From Mycobacterium sp. (GTDB lineage Bacteria; Actinomycetota; Actinomycetes; Mycobacteriales; Mycobacteriaceae), in NCBI GenBank assembly GCA_021732005.1, contig JAKFVT010000002.1, forward strand, positions 100,266 to 164,265: a DNA stretch of 64,000 nucleotides. Reading direction: 5' to 3'. Position numbers and translations under genes: made by a program. The notes under the pieces were generated by a model. That model worked only from the letters and a program-made list of their open reading frames with translations, ran no database searches and was not told where the DNA came from. Shown here piece by piece: positions 41,160-53,379 of the stretch; the first letter of the stretch is position 1, and every line of letters begins with the position of its first letter.

Positions 41160-41792
41160 ATGGGGTTCGGAAACGAACAGTCACCGGGCGCGCCGGGCCG
41201 GGCGCGGCGCCCGGCGCGTCTGGATCGATCGTTGGATGCGGCGATCCTCGACGCGACATTGGCTGGAGTAGCCGAGCTGGGTTACGACCGGTTGAGCATG
41301 GATGCTCTCGCCTCGCGGGCTGGTGTCGGGAAGGCGGCCATCTATCGCCGTTGGCCGTCGAAGGCCGTAGTGGTTGCCGACGCCATCGCCCATTGGAGAC
41401 GGCGACTGGGCCCGGTCGAACCGCCGAACACCGGCAGCCTCCGCGGTGACATAGACGCGTTGGTCGCCGCCACACCTGAGTGGAACGAGGCTGACCTGCA
41501 GATGATTCGGGTCGTGGTAGGGGTGGCGACGGCAGCGATGGGCAATCCGGTATTGGCTGCGGCTCTCGACGACCTAGTGCTGGCCACCCCACGGCAGGTG
41601 ATAAGGGCGGTGCTCGACCAGGCCGTGGCTCGCGGTGAAGTTCCGTCCGGCCGCGATCTGAGCCTGATTCCCGACGTCGCCTTGGGCCTGAACGTGGTTC
41701 GGGTGATCACCGGTCGACCGGTCGACCGCGTCTACGTCCGACGAGTGCTCGAGGACGTCATCTTGCCGCTTGCGGGAGCGTTGGCGGAATAG
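41160..41792 (+). CDS. TetR/AcrR-family transcriptional regulator
   Basis: A 210-residue repressor. A basic N-terminal arm (GRARRPARLDRSLD) precedes the helix-turn-helix YDRLSMDALASRAGVGKAAI and YRRWPSKAVVVADAI. The C-terminal ligand domain is of the TetR_C type with VARGEVPSGRDLSLIPDVAL. The start ATG is preceded by a GGAAC-rich leader. A 30-bp perfect palindrome occurs 37 bp after its stop, just before the monooxygenase gene, and a related element precedes the TetR gene itself. It therefore probably controls itself and the monooxygenase. Confidence 0.88.
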   Translation: MGFGNEQSPGAPGRARRPARLDRSLDAAILDATLAGVAELGYDRLSMDALASRAGVGKAAIYRRWPSKAVVVADAIAHWRRRLGPVEPPNTGSLRGDIDALVAATPEWNEADLQMIRVVVGVATAAMGNPVLAAALDDLVLATPRQVIRAVLDQAVARGEVPSGRDLSLIPDVALGLNVVRVITGRPVDRVYVRRVLEDVILPLAGALAE

Positions 41793-41828
41793 CTGTTGTG
41801 GTTTTCACCGCGGAGTGCGACAGTTGGA

Positions 41829-41858
41829 TTTAGGCGGAACTATCTAGTTCCGCCTAAA
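41829..41858 (+). promoter_or_regulatory. 14-2-14 perfect palindrome, operator before the monooxygenase gene
   Basis: TTTAGGCGGAACTA (41829-41842) and its exact complement TAGTTCCGCCTAAA (41845-41858) flank TC. It ends 12 bp before the ATG at 41871. The half-site GGAACTA recurs at about 41131-41137 in front of the TetR gene (context GACGGAACTAACTCG). Confidence 0.75.
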
Positions 41859-41870
41859 AGCGAGGGAGCG

Positions 41871-43460
41871 ATGGACGTCCCTGTCCTGATCGTCGGTGCC
41901 GGCGCAGCGGGCCTGTCAACCGCTGCGCTGCTCGCCAAGCACGGTGTGCGCTCGCTGCTGATCGAACGGCGCGCCGAGGTCTTCATCTATCCAAAAGCGC
42001 GCAACTTGAGTTTCCGCAGCCTGGAGATATTCCGAAGTTTGGGACTGGCCGACGAGGTCCACGCGATTGCTGCGGGCGTTTCGGACCTGCTGGCCAAGCC
42101 GACGCTGAACAGCGCCGAAAAGCGCCAGGCGTTCGACGTCGACGCGATCTTCGGACCGTTCAAGGATCTTAGCCCTGAGCCGGCCGGACAGTACTGCCCG
42201 CAGAGCGCGTTCGAACCGATCCTGCTCGCGTGGATCCGCCGCAACGGTGGCCAGGTGCGCTACAACACGGAGCTGGAGTCGTTCGACCAGGAGGAGAGCG
42301 GCGTCACGGCGGTCATCCGCGATCGCAAGTCGGGAGCAAAGGAAATAGTGCGTGCCGACTATCTGGTCGCAGCCGACGGCGTACACAGTCCGATCCGGGA
42401 AGCGCTCGGGATAACCACCACGGGCCACGGAGCATTGCCCATCTATGTCGTGTTCATCTACTTCAGGGGACCTTGGCGCAGGTTTGTCCCCCAACTCGGC
42501 GCCGGTGCCGGCATCCAGGTCAAGAATCGCGAAGTGGAGGGCATCTTCTTACCGGTGAGCGGCGACTTCGGCATGTTCATCACCACATACTTCCCGGCCC
42601 AAGGAGAAACCGCTCGTCAGTTCACCGCGCAGCGCTGTCGCGACCTGCTGACAGCGGCCATCGGCGAACCGATCGACCTGGAGATCGTCGACGTTGCGCC
42701 CTGGCAACCCTATGAGCGGGTGGCCGACCAATTGCGCTGCGGTCGAATCTTTCTCGTCGGCGACTCGGCGCACACCATGCCTCCGTTCAAAGCCGGAGGA
42801 GCCAATACGGCCATCCAGAGTGCGCACAACTTGGCGTGGAAACTGGCCGCGGTTGTCAACGAGACGGCCGCCCCGGCGTTGCTGACCACGTACCACGACG
42901 AGCGCCACCCGGTGGGCCTATTCAATGCGCGCCAGTCACTCACGGGACCGCCGTTGACCTTTCTCCGGTTGGGCGAAGGCGCCCCGCGACCGCCGGCGCA
43001 CGAGGAGGCGCCGATGTTCGCGGTGCTTATCGGCTACCAATACCGCTCCGCCGCAGTCATTCCCGATGAACCGGATTCGGCGGATTCGGGTGCCTTGGCC
43101 CTGGTGGATGAACTGCGCGGGCAACCAGGTACCCGGGTCCCGCACATCTGGGTCCGCGACGGCGGGAGACGGGTATCCACCTTGGATCTCGTCGGCCCCG
43201 GCTTCACGCTGTTCACCGGCAGCCGCAACGCCGCATGGTCTGACGCCGTTGCGTCCACCTCGAACGCCGTAGGCGTACCAATCCGGCTACAGCGCCCGGG
43301 TACCGACGACGACGCTTGGTTCGCTGCCACGGGACTCACGCCCGACGGGGCGTTGTTGGTGCGACCCGATGATTTCGTCGCCTGGCGCGCTCGGGGGATT
43401 CCCCGCTCGGCGACCCAACTCAGCTCCGTGCTGTCGGCGGTTCTCGGGAGGACGCGTTAG
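41871..43460 (+). CDS. FAD-dependent aromatic-ring monooxygenase (PheA/TfdB type)
   Basis: A 529-residue class A flavin hydroxylase. The dinucleotide loop is VLIVGAGAAGLSTAALLAKH, the DG motif YLVAADGVHSPIREALG, and the GD motif IFLVGDSAHTMPPFKAGGAN. The C-terminal thioredoxin-like extension (GPGFTLFTGSRNAAWS) is typical of phenol- or polyketide-oxidising members. It would insert oxygen into a hydroxylated aromatic or quinoid compound using NAD(P)H. ATG 41871 directly follows the palindrome; an in-frame upstream extension is ignored. The TetR gene upstream is the likely regulator, so the substrate may be its inducer. Confidence 0.9.
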   Translation: MDVPVLIVGAGAAGLSTAALLAKHGVRSLLIERRAEVFIYPKARNLSFRSLEIFRSLGLADEVHAIAAGVSDLLAKPTLNSAEKRQAFDVDAIFGPFKDLSPEPAGQYCPQSAFEPILLAWIRRNGGQVRYNTELESFDQEESGVTAVIRDRKSGAKEIVRADYLVAADGVHSPIREALGITTTGHGALPIYVVFIYFRGPWRRFVPQLGAGAGIQVKNREVEGIFLPVSGDFGMFITTYFPAQGETARQFTAQRCRDLLTAAIGEPIDLEIVDVAPWQPYERVADQLRCGRIFLVGDSAHTMPPFKAGGANTAIQSAHNLAWKLAAVVNETAAPALLTTYHDERHPVGLFNARQSLTGPPLTFLRLGEGAPRPPAHEEAPMFAVLIGYQYRSAAVIPDEPDSADSGALALVDELRGQPGTRVPHIWVRDGGRRVSTLDLVGPGFTLFTGSRNAAWSDAVASTSNAVGVPIRLQRPGTDDDAWFAATGLTPDGALLVRPDDFVAWRARGIPRSATQLSSVLSAVLGRTR

Positions 43461-44233
43461 TCCAGCTCGTGTTGCGCGCTGGGCAACCCATTCGTCGCAA
43501 GAGCTCGGGTTGCCGCGTGTGCCAGCTCGCCTGCACTCTGGTAACGCTCATCCGGGTCCTTCGCCATCGCCGTGGCGATCACATCATCCATCGCCGGCGG
43601 AAGCCACGGGGCGAACTCGGCGGCTCGTCGCGGCTCTCGGTGCAGATGCGCCTGCACCACCTCGTCTTTCGAGCCCGCATCGAAAAACGGTGGCTTGCCG
43701 GTCAACAGCCGAAACAGCGAACAGCCCAACGAGTACACGTCGGCCCGTCCGTCTACCTCGTTGCCCCGCAACATCTCCGGTGACGCGTACGCGGCCGATG
43801 CGAGCACCATTCCGTCCGCCGCGAACGGACGCGACCCGAAATCGGCGAGCAGAACCCGGTCGCCGTCCAGCAGGAAATTCGACGGCTTCACGTCGCCGTG
43901 TATCACGCGATGCTCGTGGGCGAAGTCCAGCGCGCGAGCGACGTCGGCGATGATGTGCACCGCCCGCTCGGGTGACATCCGCCCGGCCCGCAGTTCGCTG
44001 TCGGCGTCCCCACCGGCCACGTACTGCATTGCCAGCCAGCGCTTTCCGTCTGGGGTCGTACCGCGCTCGTACACCGGCACGATATTGGGATGGACAAGAG
44101 CCGGGGGTGCGTCGGACGTGGACACCTTGAGCGCAACCAGCGTGCTTGAGTCGTGTGCGAGGTACACCGTGCCCGTGCCACCCGCGCCGAGCACGGATTC
44201 GACGACGTAGCCGCCGATACTAACGGGGTCCAC
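43457..44233 (-). CDS. serine/threonine kinase-like protein with shortened N-lobe
   Basis: A 258-residue soluble protein with Hanks-type kinase features: Gly loop VLGAGGTGTVYLAH, Lys36 in LVALKVS, catalytic loop VIHGDVKPSNFLL (HGD, so non-RD), DFG in LLADFGSRPF and APE as YASPEML. Only 12 residues separate Lys36 from HPNIVPVYE, too few for helix C and its conserved Glu, which normally lie there. It could be an atypical kinase or a pseudokinase. There is no membrane segment or sensor domain. GTG 44233 overlaps the MinD-like ATPase stop, so both are co-translated. Confidence 0.8.
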   Translation of the reverse strand: MDPVSIGGYVVESVLGAGGTGTVYLAHDSSTLVALKVSTSDAPPALVHPNIVPVYERGTTPDGKRWLAMQYVAGGDADSELRAGRMSPERAVHIIADVARALDFAHEHRVIHGDVKPSNFLLDGDRVLLADFGSRPFAADGMVLASAAYASPEMLRGNEVDGRADVYSLGCSLFRLLTGKPPFFDAGSKDEVVQAHLHREPRRAAEFAPWLPPAMDDVIATAMAKDPDERYQSAGELAHAATRALATNGLPSAQHELD

Positions 44234-45281
44234 GGGGCGGAATGGTCGCGAAGAATTGCGAAATGACCGCTGCCACTTCGACGAACGCCCGGCGGGTCGG
44301 CACCGACATCTCCGCGGTGCTGTTGATGACACCGCCGGGACGTAGACCCGGATCGAACGGCACCTCCACCACGGCCTGCCGCCGGGAGCGGAACTGGTCG
44401 GCCAGCACCCCACGGGTTTTCTTGTCGGAGTGCCCGTCGGAATCGTTGAGCACGATCACCGAGCGCTGCATCAGGCCGGTCTTGCCATGGGCGGCAAGCC
44501 ATTCCATCGTCTGCGCGGCCGCCGACGCCCCGTCCGGCCACGGCGACGACACCACGATCAGCGCGTCCAGGTCGCGCATCGCCTCCTGGGTGACCGGGGC
44601 GTCCATCGTCGAACCGCAGTCGACGATGGAAATCGTGAAGTGCCGGTCGAGCCGCATGGTGGCCTCCCGGTAGATCGCCGGGTCCAGAATCCCGCGCCGG
44701 CTGCCGTTCTCCCCGGCCAGCACGAACAATCCCGACGAGTTGCTGCCCATTCGGGTGAGCACCTCGGCGAAGGAGCGCAGGTTCTTGTTCTTGGCCAGCT
44801 CCCAGTAGGAGCCGTCGGCGCGCGGGTCGATCCGGCTGCCGAGCCGGCCGAACGCGGTGTCGGCGTCCACCGCCACCACCCGGTCGCCGCGGCGCAGCTC
44901 GGCCAGCACACATCCGACGCTGGCCGACACCGTCGTCTTGCCGACACCGCCCTTGCCCAGCACGCCGATCTTGTAGTGGCCACGCAACGGAGCGGCCACC
45001 ATGGCCTCCATCGCGGCCTGACGCTTGTCGTCGCGCGACGGCCCGGGGTTCACCAGCCCGAACGTCGCAGCATGGACGCCCCGGCGCCAACCCCGGGTCG
45101 GCTTGGGCTTGGCCTGCCGCATCGGCCGGGGCGCCGGCACCGGGGGATACGGCGCACGCGGCATCGGCTGCATGGGCGGCGACATCTCGATACGGGGCAG
45201 CCGCTCGGTGGGCGGCCCGCCGTACCCCGGCGGGGGCGGGCCCTGCCGGTATCGGTCGCGGTAATCGTCGCGGTCGGTCAT
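44220..45281 (-). CDS. MinD/ParA-like ATPase (Rv3860-type)
   Basis: A 353-residue protein. A long Pro/Arg-rich N-terminal tail (residues 1-60, RYRQGPPPPGYGGPPTERLP) precedes a ParA/MinD-type P-loop ATPase with deviant Walker A IGVLGKGGVGKTTVSASVGC (Lys110-Thr117) and switch motif ISIVDCGSTMD. The same architecture occurs in ESX-linked EspI and in M. tuberculosis Rv3860, which, as remembered, lies next to gltB in the same divergent arrangement. It may organise a polar or secretion-related complex. The kinase-like gene is co-translated with it. Confidence 0.85.
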   Translation of the reverse strand: MTDRDDYRDRYRQGPPPPGYGGPPTERLPRIEMSPPMQPMPRAPYPPVPAPRPMRQAKPKPTRGWRRGVHAATFGLVNPGPSRDDKRQAAMEAMVAAPLRGHYKIGVLGKGGVGKTTVSASVGCVLAELRRGDRVVAVDADTAFGRLGSRIDPRADGSYWELAKNKNLRSFAEVLTRMGSNSSGLFVLAGENGSRRGILDPAIYREATMRLDRHFTISIVDCGSTMDAPVTQEAMRDLDALIVVSSPWPDGASAAAQTMEWLAAHGKTGLMQRSVIVLNDSDGHSDKKTRGVLADQFRSRRQAVVEVPFDPGLRPGGVINSTAEMSVPTRRAFVEVAAVISQFFATIPPRGPR

Positions 45282-45796
45282 CGTATTCAGTATCGCTGGT
45301 CGCTCGAGATCGACGTTTTGTTGGGCTTAACCGGGGCTTTCTCTGCCGTTTGTCGGTTTGGGCGAAGCAAAGCTAAGAATCCGACCAGAGTTTGCGCAAA
45401 GTCTCGGGCCGGGCTGTCGTGTGCCTCGTGGTGCCGGTGACGACGGCTGATGTGAGGTACACCGCACCGGCCGAACGGACAACCTATGCCTTCAGCAAAC
45501 AACCACCGGGGCGGCGAATGGGGCTCCCCGTCCGTCCCCTGGGGTGGGAACTGCGCATCAGCCCCTCAAAAGGGGTCCCGTACAACGGATTCCGTAGCCA
45601 AATGCCCCCGGGGATCGCGTCTTCGATTCCCGCGGCGGAGCAACCAAGTAAGCCTAGACTAAGTTGGCATGTCAGGCGGGGTTTGACATATCGTTTTACA
45701 ACTTGTTGACACCACAGTGGAGCCCCGTTCAGTGACGCACGGAGGAATCCCTGGCGGGGCGCGGTGACGTCGACGAACCACCGCGCATAAAAGCTT
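45282..45796. other. 515-bp intergenic region upstream of gltB
   Basis: No convincing gene was found; short frames here lack family-like features or good starts. A small hairpin CCCCT-CAAA-AGGGG lies at 45562-45575. A TAGACT at 45655-45660 could be a -10 element, and two TTGACA hexamers lie at 45683-45688 and 45706-45711, without a clear -10 partner. The length suggests a long leader or several promoters for nitrogen control of gltBD. Confidence 0.5.
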
Positions 45797-50381
<4,585 letters not shown>

Positions 50382-50389
<8 letters not shown>

Positions 50390-51848
50390 CCCGAGTGGCT
50401 TCCTGAAGATCACCGCGCGTGAGACGCCGGTGCGCCGTCCGGTGGATCTGCGGCTGAAGGACTGGAAAGAGGTCTACGAGGACTTCTCCCAGGACACCCT
50501 GGAGAAGCAGGCGTCGCGCTGCATGGACTGCGGAATCCCGTTCTGCCACAACGGTTGCCCATTGGGGAACTTGATCCCGGAGTGGAACGACCTGGTGTAC
50601 CGGGACCGGTGGCGCGACGCGATCGAGCGGTTGCACGCCACCAACAACTTCCCGGAGTTCACCGGCCGGCTTTGCCCGGCGCCGTGTGAGGCCTCCTGCG
50701 TGCTGGGCATCAATCAGGATCCGGTGACCATCAAGCAGGTCGAGGTCGAGATCATCGACAACGCCTTCGACGAGGGCTGGGTCGTCCCGATGCCGCCGCA
50801 CGTCATCACCGGCAAGAAGGTCGCTGTCGTCGGCTCCGGCCCCGCCGGGTTGGCCGCTGCCCAGCAGCTGACCCGCGCCGGCCACGACGTCACCGTCTTC
50901 GAGCGGGCCGACCGCATCGGCGGACTGCTTCGCTACGGCATCCCCGAATTCAAGATGGAAAAGCGCCACATCGACCGGCGCCTGGCCCAGATGGAGGCCG
51001 AGGGCACCAAGTTCCGCGCCGGCGTCAACGTCGGGGTCGATATCAGCGCCGACCAGCTCCGCGCCGACTTCGATGCGGTTGTTCTCGCCGGCGGCGCCAC
51101 CGACTGGCGGGATCTGCCGATCCCGGGACGCCAGTTCGAGGGCGTCTACCAGGCCATGGAGTACCTGCCGTGGGCCAACAAAGCCACCCACGGCGATCCG
51201 GTCCTCGACGAAAACGGACAGCCGCCGATCACCGCCAAGGGCAAGAAGGTCGTCATCATCGGTGGCGGCGACACCGGCGCCGACTGCCTGGGCACCGCCC
51301 ACCGGCAGGGCGCGGCCAGCATCCACCAGTTCGAGATCATGCCGCGACCGCCCGAGACCCGGGCCGACTCGACCCCGTGGCCGACCTATCCGCTGATGTT
51401 CCGGGTGTCCTCGGCTCATGAGGAGGGCGGCGAGCGGGTGTTCTCGGTCAACACCGAGAAGTTCGTCGGCCACGAGGGCAAGGTCACCGGTCTGCGCGCG
51501 CACGAAGTGGCGATGAAGGACGGCAAGTTCGAGAAGGTGGACGGCACCGACTTCGAGCTCGAGGCCGACCTGGTGCTGCTGGCGATGGGCTTCGTCGGGC
51601 CGGAAAAGCCGGGCTTGCTCACCGACCTGGGCGTGGATCTCACCGACCGAGGCAACGTCGCCCGCGACAACGAGTTCGGCACTTCCGTGCCAGGTGTCTT
51701 CGTGGCCGGCGACATGGGCCGCGGCCAGTCGCTGATCGTCTGGGCGATCGCGGAAGGCCGCGCGGCCGCCAAGGGTGTCGACCGCTACCTGATGGGTCAC
51801 TCCGCGTTGCCGGCGCCGATCAAGCCGACGGCAGCCCCGCAGCGCTGA
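50382..51848 (+). CDS. gltD: glutamate synthase small subunit
   Basis: A 488-residue NADPH-oxidising subunit that feeds electrons through iron-sulfur clusters to GltB. The N-terminal [4Fe-4S] cysteines are in [20 protein letters not shown] and [20 protein letters not shown]. The FAD loop is [20 protein letters not shown], the NADPH loop [20 protein letters not shown], and the second FAD motif [20 protein letters not shown]. The start overlaps gltB by 8 bp, so the subunits are translationally coupled. A short ORF follows after 165 bp. Confidence 0.96.
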
Positions 51849-52013
51849 TCGACCAGCGACCACACTGGTAACTCCAGTCCCACCGGAATCATCGGATTAA
51901 TCGGCGGCGCGCCTCTTGCCGTTTGCGGTGTGATCTGTGTCTAATTGCTGGAGTGAGCGTTGCGGTAACGTGGGGCTCCGTTGAGCTGATATCCGACCAC
52001 AGGAGTGATCCTT

Positions 52014-52154
52014 GTGTACCTCTACCCGAAATCTCGCTCACGGGTCGGGCGTATTGCCTGGTCCTTCTTCCGCCACCCGGTAAAGAGTCGTGAGTGGCCA
52101 GCCAAGCATGAGCGCCTGGTCACCGCCGACGAGCTCGTTCGCTTCGGTTTCTAG
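52014..52154 (+). CDS. 46-residue basic protein downstream of gltD, hypothetical
   Basis: A short frame starting with GTG 52014, with AGGAG at 52001-52005 as ribosome site (an in-frame GTG 52005 is possible). The peptide is basic and aromatic (LYPKSRSRVGRIAWSFFRHP) and ends in a well-formed helix, HERLVTADELVRFGF. Such a regular composition is unlike random GC-rich frames. A small gene also follows gltD in M. tuberculosis, as remembered, but homology was not tested. The function is unknown. Confidence 0.45.
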   Translation: MYLYPKSRSRVGRIAWSFFRHPVKSREWPAKHERLVTADELVRFGF

Positions 52155-52215
52155 CAACCGATTCCACCGGTAGTTGACGCTGGCGCAGCTTTGCCCGCCG
52201 TTACCCTGCTGTTAT

Positions 52216-53058
52216 CTAGAGTCCTGAATCCCGGATCGCTTCGGCCAGCGGTTCCAGCACGGCCGGATCATGCGGCGGGGGCAGATAGATGATCGCCAGA
52301 TCCAGCCCCTCAGCCGCCAGCTCGGCGGCCTCGTCGATCGCCTTGGCGTAGTCATGGTCCTCGCTGAGTCGCACGTGCGCGGAGGTCATGATCTCGCTCG
52401 GGTCGCGGCCGATGTCGGCGCAGTGCGATGCCAGCACGCTGCGTTTGTGGGCGAATTCCTCAGGGGTACCGCCGGCGAAATTCCAGTGCTGGGCGTATTT
52501 GGCGACGATGCGTAGCGTGCGTTTCTCACCGCTGCCGCCGATGCAGATGGGCGGGTGCGGTCGCTGCGGGCCCTTGGGTTCGTTCCGCGCGTTGCTGAGC
52601 TGGTAATAGGTGCCGTCAAAAGTGGTTGTGTCCTGGCTGAGCATTCCGATGAGGACCTGGCAGCCCTCTTCGAAACGATCCAGGCGCTCTTTGACGCTGC
52701 CCAGCTCGATGCCGTAGGCGCCCGACTCTTCCTCGTTCCAACCGGCGCCGATGCCGAGTTCCAGGCGTCCGCCGGAAATGATGTCGACCGCGGCCACCAT
52801 GTTCGCCAATACCGCCGGGTGCCGGTAGTGGATGCCGGTGACCAAGTTGCCCAGCCGGAGTCGGGTAGTGGCCTGGGCCAGGGCGGTCAGCGTGGTCCAG
52901 CCCTCCAGACACGGGCCGGTCGAGTCCGAGAAGATCGGATAGAAGTGGTCGAAAGTCCAGCCGGAGTGGAAGACGTCGATGTCATCGGCGGCCTGCCAGA
53001 CCGCCAGCATGTCGGCCCACGTGGTGTTTTGGGGGGAGGTCTTGAAGGCGAATTGCAC
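52216..53058 (-). CDS. LLM-class F420-dependent oxidoreductase
   Basis: A 280-residue luciferase-like enzyme of the TIGR03560 type. The sequence opens with QFAFKTSPQNTTWADMLAVW and has FDHFYPIFSDSTGPCLEGWT, TRLRLGNLVTGIHYRHPAVL, ISGGRLELGIGAGWNEEESG and RPHPPICIGGSGEKRTLRIV. These are the standard TIM-barrel and F420 phosphate-binding motifs. The substrate is unknown. It is a single-gene unit on the minus strand; its ATG 53058 is the natural start. Confidence 0.88.
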   Translation of the reverse strand: MQFAFKTSPQNTTWADMLAVWQAADDIDVFHSGWTFDHFYPIFSDSTGPCLEGWTTLTALAQATTRLRLGNLVTGIHYRHPAVLANMVAAVDIISGGRLELGIGAGWNEEESGAYGIELGSVKERLDRFEEGCQVLIGMLSQDTTTFDGTYYQLSNARNEPKGPQRPHPPICIGGSGEKRTLRIVAKYAQHWNFAGGTPEEFAHKRSVLASHCADIGRDPSEIMTSAHVRLSEDHDYAKAIDEAAELAAEGLDLAIIYLPPPHDPAVLEPLAEAIRDSGL

Positions 53059-53095
53059 TGTGCCGAGCCTAGTCCGGTTTTCTGACCGGCACCTG

Positions 53096-53356
53096 TCAGG
53101 CTGCGTCCGCTCGCATCAGGCCGCCGCGGCGGGCGGGCTCACTGCGCAGTGCCTTACCGAGTGCGTGGACGAGAAGCCCCTGGCCCAGTCCGGCGACCAC
53201 CAGCGGCCAGAGAACGCCGGCGAGCAGGGCGGGGCCGATGGTCACTGCGGGCGCGGGCATTTCGCTCCTGCGCGACCAGGCGGCGAACGCCATGGCACCA
53301 CCCGCGACGAGAGTGGCTGCGCACAAGTACGCGACCACCCACTGGAGAGATGACAT
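53096..53356 (-). CDS. small membrane protein with two TM segments
   Basis: An 86-residue protein. Two hydrophobic helices, LQWVVAYLCAATLVAGGAMA and ALLAGVLWPLVVAGLGQGLL, are separated by a short charged turn (SRRSEM) and followed by a basic tail. ATG 53356 is chosen; the frame continues upstream antisense to the SulP gene and is not coding there. The gene begins 23 bp after the SulP stop and could be co-transcribed with it. No family is recognised. Confidence 0.6.
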   Translation of the reverse strand: MSSLQWVVAYLCAATLVAGGAMAFAAWSRRSEMPAPAVTIGPALLAGVLWPLVVAGLGQGLLVHALGKALRSEPARRGGLMRADAA

Positions 53357-53379
53357 GCGTGGCTTGTACCCGAACACTT

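Noticed and set aside
45392..45709. A 105-codon frame in the gltB upstream region
   Set aside because: No ribosome site, mixed codon use and no domain-like pattern; it crosses the probable promoter elements.
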